Shown piece after piece: positions 1 through 6,896 of a stretch of 12,973 bases of DNA. Every line of letters begins with the position of its first letter. Within the stretch, counting starts at the first letter, position 1. This stretch comes from Anaerolineales bacterium UBA3499 (lineage in GTDB: Bacteria; Chloroflexota; Anaerolineae; Anaerolineales; UBA11657): the NCBI GenBank assembly GCA_002377585.1, contig DFQC01000049.1, positions 1 through 12,973 on the forward strand, read 5' to 3'. The notes under the pieces are model-generated. The model did no database searches and was not told where the DNA came from. It saw only the letters and a program-made list of their open reading frames with translations. The translations under genes and the position numbers were made by a program.

Positions 1-156
1 TTTTATTGTTGATGCACCCTTCACTTGCCTAATGACGTGCCCAAGCATTGGCGTGCCGGAAATATCAGCTAAAATCTTGCCCGGCAGCCTTTTTGAACCC
101 ATCCTAGCTTGCACAATACACAATATGTTGTCAGAATTGTGGTTGATTACACTCAA
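1..156 (-). CDS. SpsF-type cytidylyltransferase, N-terminal fragment (cut by left window edge)
   Basis: Reading the minus strand from 156 to the window edge gives 52 codons with no stop. The translation contains IVQARMGSKRLPGK followed by a stretch ending in PMLGHVIRQVK. This is the N-terminal nucleotide-binding signature of the SpsF-like cytidylyltransferases (CTP_transf_3 superfamily), which activate acidic or spore-coat-type sugars with CMP and act in the cytoplasm. The rest of the gene lies outside the window. The start is uncertain: the frame is open back to a TAG at 169-171 and contains no ATG before the signature. The most upstream usual alternative start is TTG at 154-156, giving about 12 residues before the first beta strand. 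No Shine-Dalgarno sequence precedes it. It follows the methyltransferase stop by 28 bp, so it is probably in the same transcript. The neighbouring aldo/keto reductase and methyltransferase fit a nonulosonate or similar acidic-sugar pathway, which is inference. Confidence 0.85.
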   Translation of the reverse strand, partial: MSVINHNSDNILCIVQARMGSKRLPGKILADISGTPMLGHVIRQVKGASTIK

Positions 157-184
157 AACAATTTGGTGCTAAGCATTTGTCTTA

Positions 185-1015
185 TTAAGTGAGATCATTG
201 TCTACATTTGGTACAGAAAATAAACGTAAAATAATTCCGTGATAGTCGGCAATTGCATCATCAGTTGTATCAACCCCAAGTGTTACTGAAGTTAATTGTT
301 TACATCCCAAACTCTGAAAAACTCGACGATAATTCCGGGCGAAGACATATCCGTAATTAGCAAACTCTGGTTCCACGGTGACAATAAATCTTCTGGCAAC
401 TCGAACCATTTCTGAAAAAATCCTTTTGCTTTTCGGATGCACATGCATTAGCACTGCCATAGTGAAAATTACATCACTACTATCCGTAGCTAGTAATGGT
501 AATTTGTCCTCTAGACTTCCAACATTAATGTTGGTATGTCTGTATAGATCAGGGAATACACTGCTCATTAGTTTTACAGCTTCAGGATTGATCTCCACTC
601 CTTCAAGTCTTGTAAATCCCAACAACCTTAATGTGTCGAGATTGGCACCTGCATTACATCCTAATTCCAAGACTTTATATTCACTTTGAACATGTGGTTC
701 CCAAAATTTAGCCATAAACTCAATTAGTTCAGTTGATTTTGATGAGTATTGCTGAGGTTCGTTAGCATTATCGTATTGATTAACCTCGGTGCTCCAAAAT
801 CTACGACAATCATCCTCGCTCCAAATCCATGCGGGCGAATATCCTTTTTCAATAAGATACTGATTAAATCTACTGGTAAGCAGATTTAATCCAGCAGGTC
901 TGTACATCTCACCTGAAGCATCTAATCTGTTTCGATAAAACATAGTTTGTAAGATTACTAAGATCTTTTCTTTCAGAAAAGTCAACATATAATCACTGAT
1001 TGTCCCATGCCCCAT
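185..1015 (-). CDS. Class I SAM-dependent methyltransferase (276 aa), resembles nonulosonate-cluster methylases
   Basis: The core is a Rossmann methyltransferase fold. Motif I is VLELGCNAGANL at residues 115-126, the SAM ribose-binding acidic residue is E141 in VEIN, and the later strands read DVIFTMAVLMHVHP (181-194) and RFIVTVEPEF (209-218). About 110 residues precede motif I and hold FWSTEVNQY, a tryptophan- and tyrosine-rich region. From memory, this layout resembles the methylases associated with pseudaminic acid gene clusters, but I could not run a profile search. It probably methylates a sugar or sugar-linked intermediate in the cytoplasm. The ATG at 1013-1015 has no good ribosome binding site; a second ATG nine codons downstream is no better. 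It is separated from the aldo/keto reductase upstream by 123 bp, the second longest gap in the window, which carries a possible promoter, and it is followed closely by the SpsF-like gene. The fold is secure; the substrate is unknown. Confidence 0.85.
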   Translation of the reverse strand: MGHGTISDYMLTFLKEKILVILQTMFYRNRLDASGEMYRPAGLNLLTSRFNQYLIEKGYSPAWIWSEDDCRRFWSTEVNQYDNANEPQQYSSKSTELIEFMAKFWEPHVQSEYKVLELGCNAGANLDTLRLLGFTRLEGVEINPEAVKLMSSVFPDLYRHTNINVGSLEDKLPLLATDSSDVIFTMAVLMHVHPKSKRIFSEMVRVARRFIVTVEPEFANYGYVFARNYRRVFQSLGCKQLTSVTLGVDTTDDAIADYHGIILRLFSVPNVDNDLT

Positions 1016-1056
1016 GTAAAGAATTGATCACAACAATCAGTCATCTACAATGCACT

Positions 1057-1070
1057 TTCAATATATTGAA
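1057..1070. repeat. 14-bp perfect palindrome in intergenic leader
   Basis: TTCAATATATTGAA is its own reverse complement. It is flanked by a further short inverted pair, CAGTCA (1038-1043) and TGACTG (1072-1077). It could be a dimeric repressor site just downstream of the candidate promoter. One such AT-rich palindrome is expected by chance in a window of this size, so the functional claim is weak. Confidence 0.25.
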
Positions 1071-1090
1071 CTGACTGCTTAATGTCATAA

Positions 1091-1120
1091 ATTATAGATG
1101 GACAAAATGTATTTGCACAA
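1091..1120 (-). promoter_or_regulatory. Candidate sigma70-type promoter upstream of the methyltransferase at 1015
   Basis: On the minus strand TTGTGC (1115-1120) is followed after 18 bases by a perfect TATAAT (1091-1096). It lies in the 123-bp gap and points toward the methyltransferase and the SpsF-like gene. The -35 match is poor and the hexamer is common in AT-rich DNA, so this is only a candidate. A 14-bp palindrome follows downstream at 1057-1070, within the would-be leader. Confidence 0.25.
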
Positions 1121-1138
1121 TTCACTATCATACATTAT

Positions 1139-2080
1139 CTAAGGTATGTTCCAGTAAAAAGGATTCAAAAGATTTTCTTCCATTAGTCCTAAATCAGACA
1201 CTAGATTCATATCCGTTTCGGTTAATGGGCCTAATTTAACAGCATCCAAAGCATAATTTAGTTCATCATGCGATCTAACACCTACAAGTATTGAATGCAC
1301 ACCTACCACTCCTAAGCAATATCTAATGGCATATTCCGGCAACTGATCCCACGAGACACCTAATTTACTTCTACAATGATTCACTGCCTCACGCAAAGGA
1401 TGCAATTCATATGGTAGATATTTAGCTTTAGATGTTAAAGCTCCTTTCAACAAAACTGATCTCGCAATAACACCAACGTTCGCCGAAATAGCTTCTGGCA
1501 AAACTGTAGATACTAGTCGTTGGTCAAGTACACTTAAGGGTATCTGAATTACGTCAACTATTCCAGAACAAATAGCCGCGAGCGCATTGTCCGAACCATA
1601 TACTGTAGCCCCAATACAATTAATCAATCTTTGCTCCTTAGCTTGCTCCAACCCACTAATTAATTTACTATTTGTAAAATCATTTACGTCAGCATTATGA
1701 ATCTGCAATATATCTAAATATTCACGGTGTAAATTCTGTAAACTCAACTCTATGGAGTTAGCTATGTCCCAATGATAATTATTTTGGTGAGAAATGCTTT
1801 GACTAGATCGCACACCGGACACCTTAGTAGCTATGTAACAACCGCCTTGTTCACCCAAAGCTTTACCTACAATAATTTCACTGTCACCATAACTCGGTGC
1901 TGTATCAAACAAATTTACCCCTGAGGAGATAGCAGATCGCAACAAATCAATAGATTCTTTCTCATCAGGATGTTCAACATTATCAGGTGATCCGATTCCA
2001 TAATCCATGCCCAATTCAACTGTACCAATCGATAACACTGAAACCGATAGATTGGTAGAGCCAAGAGTCCTATATTGCAT
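1139..2080 (-). CDS. Aldo/keto reductase family protein (313 aa)
   Basis: An NAD(P)H-dependent oxidoreductase with a TIM barrel. The complete catalytic tetrad of the aldo/keto reductases is visible: D59 and Y64 in FDTAPSYGDSE, K86 in YIATKV and H128 in LDILQIHNA. The N-terminus MQYRTLGSTNLSVSVLSIGT is typical of the family, as is the C-terminal SILVGVRSHDEL cofactor-binding region (residues 263-274). The length of 313 residues is normal. In surface-glycan islands such enzymes are often found beside SpsF-like and NeuB-like genes and are thought to reduce a keto-sugar intermediate; that role here is inferred from context. The ATG lies only 3 bp after the stop of the upstream transferase, which suggests translational coupling; a purine-rich AAGAAG lies in the end of that gene. 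The enzyme family is secure; the sugar substrate is not known. Confidence 0.93.
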   Translation of the reverse strand: MQYRTLGSTNLSVSVLSIGTVELGMDYGIGSPDNVEHPDEKESIDLLRSAISSGVNLFDTAPSYGDSEIIVGKALGEQGGCYIATKVSGVRSSQSISHQNNYHWDIANSIELSLQNLHREYLDILQIHNADVNDFTNSKLISGLEQAKEQRLINCIGATVYGSDNALAAICSGIVDVIQIPLSVLDQRLVSTVLPEAISANVGVIARSVLLKGALTSKAKYLPYELHPLREAVNHCRSKLGVSWDQLPEYAIRYCLGVVGVHSILVGVRSHDELNYALDAVKLGPLTETDMNLVSDLGLMEENLLNPFYWNIP

Positions 2081-2083
2081 TTT

Positions 2084-4102
2084 CTACATCACTTCTTGTA
2101 ATTTTTTTGTTAGTTTATCTGCAGACGGTCCCTGGCTACATAGTGATTTCAAAAACCCGGCCGCACGCTGTTTTGAATTGCCATCATTACGATACAAAAC
2201 ATAATTCTCTAAATAAGATGTTGTGTCTATCCGTCTTAAATCACTAAGAAACTCTGACCCAGTGTCTGACAACCTTTGCACAGCATTTCTCAGTTCAGAA
2301 TCCGTCTTACACCAGAAACAAGCTTCCTCCAAATCAGATGCAAAATGTGGCATCAACAGGGTCTGCTGAGGATCACAAAATAATATCAATGGTTTTCCAA
2401 AAGCAATCGCTTCATTCCATACTGTGGAAGCTGCATTATCAGTAATAATCACATCACTCATTCTAATTAATTCTTCCAAATCAGAATTTATGTCCACTTT
2501 TATTGCTTTGTATTCACCTCTCTCTAGCCATCTCACCGTCCCAATAGTTTCTTTATTAGTCCTAAAGGGCCTAAATGTAACTTTTACATTGTTACCATTA
2601 TTTAGAATTTTCAAGCACCGCTGCTGCAATAAATATCTTCTTGTATCCTCAGGAAAATAATGGTGACCAATAGTATTGCCAAATGATTTCTCGGAAATCC
2701 ACAATACGTTGACGTATGTGTTATCAGTATGATCTTCCAAATTATTTGTCCTCATCCTCTGCTCTATATACGTTGATCCTACACTTACCAAAGAAGATCG
2801 TTGCGTAACAATAGGATTTATATAACCCTTTATGCCATCTCCATAGGTAAGATAGTAATCGCAATAACCCCAATCGTTAATGTCCATCTTATGATTCATA
2901 TGCGTACCTACAGAACCACCATGTTGAATACCTACTGTTGGAATACCCCGATTTCTACAGGCACTAGCCATACGTTTATCTGCCATGTGTATTACACCTT
3001 GAAAACAGACAATATCAGGCGCGATAGCATCTAATACTTGGGAGACAAAATTATCTAGATAACGACAGAGAGATAGAGTTCGGGCAGCAATTGGCCGCAC
3101 AACATCTATCAGATCATCTGCTAAGTCAAGACCTTGAAAACATACTGAACTTTTCCTATTTACATTGTTAGCCCATCTGTCGCATATGATATTGACACTA
3201 TCCATCTCTTCTTGAGCCAAACTATATGGATCAAGCGTTAGTTTAATTGAGGATTCATTTTCAAATTGAACAACTTTTGGGTCATATCCCATACACCAAC
3301 CACGACTACCGGGCTCCCTAGCAAATTCCATGTTGTTCATCCAATTTAGTAGATAAACCTGCAAATCCCTATCAAATGAAGTCACAGATTTCCATTCCGC
3401 GTTCAAACCACCGACAATAAGCAACGAACATTTATCATTTTGTCCACTATTGTTAGTATTCTCAAACTTAGATGAATCTAAATAGGATATGCGTTCACCC
3501 ACAAACTTTCTGAGACTAGCTGGAATTTGCTTGATCGAATGTAAAGAAGACAACAAGTTATATCTATTAACACTCTCTGCATTGTAAGACCTAATATCAA
3601 GTTGAAACATATATTTTGAAGCCAGCTGCTCAAGTACATGACTCATCGAAAGAGATTGATACCATATATGCGCTGCTTTAATTGCGTAGTCAGTATCTCC
3701 CGCAACCTTAAAGATCGAAACTGTGACGGGAGAACAGGCACGAATAGTCTCCTGAATCAGATGTGCACGTGTGACCAGTATCGTCAAAGCGTATTGCAAC
3801 CAGTAACAATTAGAGGTCAGAAATCCCACATCCGTAGCATTAGAATCAGTATAGTGAGACAATATGTAGGTCTCGATCTCTTCTAACGTATCAAGACAGT
3901 CCACAACAAGTTGTTGATTAGCAGCTGCTACAGGTCTTGTATCGGCATATTCAGAAACTGGCGTATGTTTGATACCAAATTCTTGTAAAGACTGTAAGGC
4001 TTCAGCTGTTAAAGCTACCACAATGCCATCGACGACGTCTTGAATATTTTCTCTGATCCACTTTGCTTGCAATCTGTTTTCAACAAACCACAGATGAGTC
4101 AT
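2084..4102 (-). CDS. Large putative GT-B-fold transferase, copy 1 (672 aa)
   Basis: The C-terminal half resembles transferases of the GT-B fold, in the broad group of CDP-glycerol glycerophosphotransferase-like and LIC12162-like proteins. The visible blocks are VCFQGVIHMADKRM (365-378), PTVGIQHGGSVGTH (388-401) with H394, VLWISEKSFGNTIGHH (466-481), the strand VKVTFRPFR (506-514) and VIITDNAASTVWNEAIAFGK (551-570), the likely donor-nucleotide site. The first 170 residues form a separate domain beginning MTHLWFVENR that I do not recognise from any named family; the middle (about 180-300) is poorly conserved. There is no signal peptide or membrane segment, so it is probably cytoplasmic. It is paralogous to the protein at 7866-9884, also 672 residues. 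It sits 6 bp after a methyltransferase and 3 bp before the aldo/keto reductase, so the three are likely co-translated. A role in glycan assembly is inferred; donor and acceptor are unknown. Confidence 0.75.
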   Translation of the reverse strand: MTHLWFVENRLQAKWIRENIQDVVDGIVVALTAEALQSLQEFGIKHTPVSEYADTRPVAAANQQLVVDCLDTLEEIETYILSHYTDSNATDVGFLTSNCYWLQYALTILVTRAHLIQETIRACSPVTVSIFKVAGDTDYAIKAAHIWYQSLSMSHVLEQLASKYMFQLDIRSYNAESVNRYNLLSSLHSIKQIPASLRKFVGERISYLDSSKFENTNNSGQNDKCSLLIVGGLNAEWKSVTSFDRDLQVYLLNWMNNMEFAREPGSRGWCMGYDPKVVQFENESSIKLTLDPYSLAQEEMDSVNIICDRWANNVNRKSSVCFQGLDLADDLIDVVRPIAARTLSLCRYLDNFVSQVLDAIAPDIVCFQGVIHMADKRMASACRNRGIPTVGIQHGGSVGTHMNHKMDINDWGYCDYYLTYGDGIKGYINPIVTQRSSLVSVGSTYIEQRMRTNNLEDHTDNTYVNVLWISEKSFGNTIGHHYFPEDTRRYLLQQRCLKILNNGNNVKVTFRPFRTNKETIGTVRWLERGEYKAIKVDINSDLEELIRMSDVIITDNAASTVWNEAIAFGKPLILFCDPQQTLLMPHFASDLEEACFWCKTDSELRNAVQRLSDTGSEFLSDLRRIDTTSYLENYVLYRNDGNSKQRAAGFLKSLCSQGPSADKLTKKLQEVM

Positions 4103-4108
4103 AGTAAA

Positions 4109-4852
4109 TTATTTCTTGCCCCTAACAAACCAAAAGGACTGAAAACAAGGTAACTGGTCAGTTTCCCATGTAAAAACATCTACTTCTCGGAAAGCATCAA
4201 ATAAATTCTCGACTTCTAGCTTAGATTGTGGGAACCGCAAATACATTCCTCTAAGTCTAGGATTAAAGTGATCATCACTCCATCTATATATTAAGCCTGA
4301 CACATGGTCAATTTTCTCCATATAACCATGTTTGTCACTAAAAAATGAAAATAGAAAAGTGGCATCCTTATCCATGACCCTATGTATTTCTGCGATAACT
4401 TTCTCTAACTCAAGATTGTAATATATACACCCTAAACCATATACTAATTTAAAAAATCTATCCTTGAAAGGAAGTTTCCATGGCTCCCAAATTTGCAGCT
4501 TGATGTCAGAGATATTTTCCTTTAACAATACATCACTACCACGACTCACTGTCTCTTGTGAAACCTCAAGCCCATAGCAACTAAACCCTTTTTCGCGAAC
4601 CATTTTGAGATTTGCAACAGACCCAAATCCAAACTCTAAAGCATTACCAGTGTAATTTCCTTTAATAGATAACTCCTTGCCTTCATCATCAAAATATGCA
4701 CTGACAGAATTATCATCTTTCCGCAGATTGGACACATACTTCACCAAGGTATCAGTTGGATACTCTATGCCCGGTGAAACCCCAGGCTCGTATTGGGCGT
4801 AAATATCTTCCCAAGCCCTACTTGTAACTACTTGCCGATGTTCATTTTTCAT
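4109..4852 (-). CDS. Class I SAM-dependent methyltransferase (247 aa)
   Basis: The motif I glycine loop reads ALEFGFGS (residues 71-78), with E96 in GLEVS as the likely SAM ribose-binding acidic residue and LPFKDRFFKLVYGLGCIYY (127-145) as the motif corresponding to strand 4. IHRVMDKDATFLFSFFS (156-172) is the following helix and strand. The protein is a compact single domain without a signal peptide. It is only distantly similar to the methyltransferase at 185-1015, so it probably has a different substrate. The start is well supported: GGAAGAGG lies about 8 bases before the ATG, the best ribosome binding site in the window. The 74-bp gap upstream holds a candidate promoter, while the large transferase follows after 6 bp. 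It occupies the tailoring position between an AsnB protein and a large transferase, which suggests modification of the same sugar. O- versus N-methylation cannot be told from sequence. Confidence 0.87.
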   Translation of the reverse strand: MKNEHRQVVTSRAWEDIYAQYEPGVSPGIEYPTDTLVKYVSNLRKDDNSVSAYFDDEGKELSIKGNYTGNALEFGFGSVANLKMVREKGFSCYGLEVSQETVSRGSDVLLKENISDIKLQIWEPWKLPFKDRFFKLVYGLGCIYYNLELEKVIAEIHRVMDKDATFLFSFFSDKHGYMEKIDHVSGLIYRWSDDHFNPRLRGMYLRFPQSKLEVENLFDAFREVDVFTWETDQLPCFQSFWFVRGKK

Positions 4853-4866
4853 AAAATAAGCCTCTT
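4853..4866 (-). promoter_or_regulatory. Strong ribosome binding site for the methyltransferase at 4852
   Basis: On the minus strand GGAAGAGG is followed by about 8 bases and then ATG. It fixes the start of this gene and stands out because most other starts in the window show only weak purine stretches or none. Confidence 0.6.
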
Positions 4867-4881
4867 CCCAATTAAACGAAT

Positions 4882-4910
4882 ACTAAAATTTGACTGAAGA
4901 ATGTTGACAA
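4882..4910 (-). promoter_or_regulatory. Candidate promoter upstream of the methyltransferase at 4852
   Basis: TTGTCA (4905-4910, five of six matches to the -35 consensus) is separated by exactly 17 bases from TTTAGT (4882-4887, four of six matches to -10). It would transcribe the methyltransferase, large transferase and aldo/keto reductase as an internal unit. This is a by-eye match in AT-rich DNA and could be chance. Confidence 0.28.
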
Positions 4911-4926
4911 AACAAACACAAAACAT

Positions 4927-6762
4927 TTAGATGTCTTTGAAACCCATTCTGTTCTTATTCCACACCTCCATAAAAAACAAACTTCTTATCAGGACATCGT
5001 AATTATGTTTTGAGTTATAGTGACTATCCAAAACCTTTTTAATAACGTCAAGTGACAAATAGTTTCGAGAAATAGAATCTTTGTCGTCCACCAAATGACT
5101 GACAATTTTGTGTGATTGCTTGCCCTGTAGCCATAATGTAAGATCAGAAGGAAAACCAATTTTCCTCCGATCAATAATCTCTCTAGGAACATATTGCTCG
5201 CCTATTTGCTTTAACATATACTTTCTAGTCCTCCTAGATGGATCAAAACGAAGACTTGTGTGTAAGGAGTTGGCCAAATTTACCAAACGATAATTCAAGA
5301 ATGGTTGTCTCAATTCAATACTCGCAGCCATACCCATTCTATCCTGCCTTTGGTTAATAGTCTGAAGTCGATACCTTTGGTCATACAGCATCATAAGCTC
5401 CAACAGCGGAAGAGAACTGTTATCCTGAAGCCATCTATAAGACTCCCCACAAAATCTTTCATCGACATTTGTAGGCACAATTCCACAAATTTGAGATACC
5501 AGTTCCGCATTATTTAAACCTCCTCCATAATACAAAATATCCTCTATCTTTGTTCTATTACTCACCAAATTATGAGCAGACATTAATGTGCGTTCATACC
5601 GATCATATCCACAAAATATCTCATCCGCTCCCTCTCCAGAAATGAGAACCTTTATGCCACGTTGACGAGCTGCAAAACACAGAGCATACATTTGCATTGA
5701 ACTGATGTACTGCAAGGGCTCATCGTGAATATAAGAAAGAAATGGGATTGCATCAACTATTGTGTTGATATCATTTGAAATGACGTTGAATGCTAACCCT
5801 GCTTCAGATTGCTGATTTAAGTAAGAAACTAAAAGACGCGCAAAAGGGGATTCGTCAATATCATTGTCTTGGTTAGATGCGCAAAAGCATTCCATAGTTT
5901 GGTATCCAGATTTAACCAGCATACTTACCGCTACGCTTGAATCAAGCCCACCACTAGTAAGTAAACCTACTGGTACATCGCTGAGCATACGTGAATTCAC
6001 TGATTCTAATAAACAATCCTCGATCGAATCAATTGCATCCGACTTGTCAACAATCATGTTTTCCTGCCCTAACTTATAGTTATCTATAATGTCCCAGTAA
6101 CAACGTTTTACAGGAGTTTTATCATTGAAATTGACAAGAACATAATGTCCAGGATTAATTTCATAAATATCTTTATAAAATGTCCTTTCACCTGATATCT
6201 TTGAGCGACAAAAATACTCATAGAATCCATCAACATTTAATTCATCGCTAATAATCCCAGTATGCAATATGGATTTAATTTCCGACGAGAACAAAAAATC
6301 TTGGCCTGTACGAGCATAATATAGAGGTTTCTCACCAATACGGTCTCTTGCAAGAAATAAAACTTTTTCCAATTTATCCCAAATACCAAAAGCAAACATG
6401 CCCTCAATCATATCCAAGGTATCATTTACACCATAATGCTGATAAAGTTTTAGAATCACTTCTGTATCTGATGTGGTTGCAAGATTGATCCGTTTACTTA
6501 GCAACTCTTCCCTCAAAGTGAGATAGTTATAAATTTCGCCGTTATATACGATAACAAATCGACCATGGTCACTAACCATTGGTTGTTGACCATGGGATAA
6601 ATCAAGAATGCTAAGTCTGGTATGGCCCAAGAAGATATCTTCGTCTTGATAAATGCCAGAATCATCTGGACCCCTATGGTCTAATAAATGCAAACTTAAG
6701 CGATTACTGGTTCCGTTCAGCAAAGCTTGATTACTAGAAAATACTCCGAATATTCCGCACAT
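4927..6762 (-). CDS. Glutamine-dependent amidotransferase of the asparagine synthase (AsnB) family, complete (611 aa)
   Basis: Two domains are visible. Residues 1 to about 200 are a class II glutaminase: nucleophile C2 in MCGIFG, HRGPDD (29-34), R49 in GHTRLS, YNGEIYN (73-79) and TTSDTE (96-101). Residues from about 240 form the synthetase domain with the pyrophosphatase loop SGGLDSS (270-276) and GEGADEIF (376-383). The required Cys after Met fixes the start although no ribosome binding site is evident. Known family members move glutamine nitrogen onto an ATP-activated carboxylate. In surface-glycan loci they are linked to amidation of uronic acids (for example WbpS in Pseudomonas O-antigen), so a sugar carboxylate rather than aspartate is the likelier substrate here. 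In the motif usually ending R-x-P-F-L-D this protein has RQPFLN (485-490), a change shared with its neighbour copy. The 134-bp gap upstream is the longest in the window. Confidence 0.92.
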   Translation of the reverse strand: MCGIFGVFSSNQALLNGTSNRLSLHLLDHRGPDDSGIYQDEDIFLGHTRLSILDLSHGQQPMVSDHGRFVIVYNGEIYNYLTLREELLSKRINLATTSDTEVILKLYQHYGVNDTLDMIEGMFAFGIWDKLEKVLFLARDRIGEKPLYYARTGQDFLFSSEIKSILHTGIISDELNVDGFYEYFCRSKISGERTFYKDIYEINPGHYVLVNFNDKTPVKRCYWDIIDNYKLGQENMIVDKSDAIDSIEDCLLESVNSRMLSDVPVGLLTSGGLDSSVAVSMLVKSGYQTMECFCASNQDNDIDESPFARLLVSYLNQQSEAGLAFNVISNDINTIVDAIPFLSYIHDEPLQYISSMQMYALCFAARQRGIKVLISGEGADEIFCGYDRYERTLMSAHNLVSNRTKIEDILYYGGGLNNAELVSQICGIVPTNVDERFCGESYRWLQDNSSLPLLELMMLYDQRYRLQTINQRQDRMGMAASIELRQPFLNYRLVNLANSLHTSLRFDPSRRTRKYMLKQIGEQYVPREIIDRRKIGFPSDLTLWLQGKQSHKIVSHLVDDKDSISRNYLSLDVIKKVLDSHYNSKHNYDVLIRSLFFMEVWNKNRMGFKDI

Positions 6763-6777
6763 TACAATAATATGTTA

Positions 6778-6806
6778 TCTATATAGTCTAGTTGAATAAA
6801 CTGCAA
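6778..6806 (-). promoter_or_regulatory. Candidate promoter upstream of the complete AsnB-type gene
   Basis: TTGCAG (6801-6806) and TATAGA (6778-6783) are 17 bases apart, each a partial match to the sigma70 hexamers. Transcription would begin only about ten bases before the ATG, giving an almost leaderless message, which would fit the lack of a ribosome binding site. Support is weak. Confidence 0.2.
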
Positions 6807-6807
6807 A

Positions 6808-6844
6808 TCTGTCACTGAGGTATGAGCCGAGCAACTCTGTCACT
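6808..6844. repeat. Direct repeat TCTGTCACT, two copies 28 bp apart
   Basis: Identical 9-base copies occur at 6808-6816 and 6836-6844 in the gap upstream of the AsnB-type gene. They lie immediately upstream of the candidate -35 hexamer, where an activator could bind. The spacing is a little under three helical turns. No known regulator site is recognised. Confidence 0.3.
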
Positions 6845-6896
6845 ACTAATAATCTACTACCGTGTCTAACTTATTCTGGAATGAGGACCTACATAT

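Noticed and set aside
378..689. Plus-strand open frame of 103 codons opposite the methyltransferase
   Set aside because: It mirrors the SAM-binding region in antisense and shows no independent coding evidence.
4989..5192. Open frame on the minus strand inside the AsnB-type gene
   Set aside because: It overlaps the well-supported catalytic domain in another frame and shows no family motifs.
6851..6866. CGGTAG on the minus strand, recalling the ops element of RfaH-controlled polysaccharide operons
   Set aside because: Only the core six bases match; the flanking bases of the GGCGGTAGCGT consensus do not, and the position is inside the island, not at its head.
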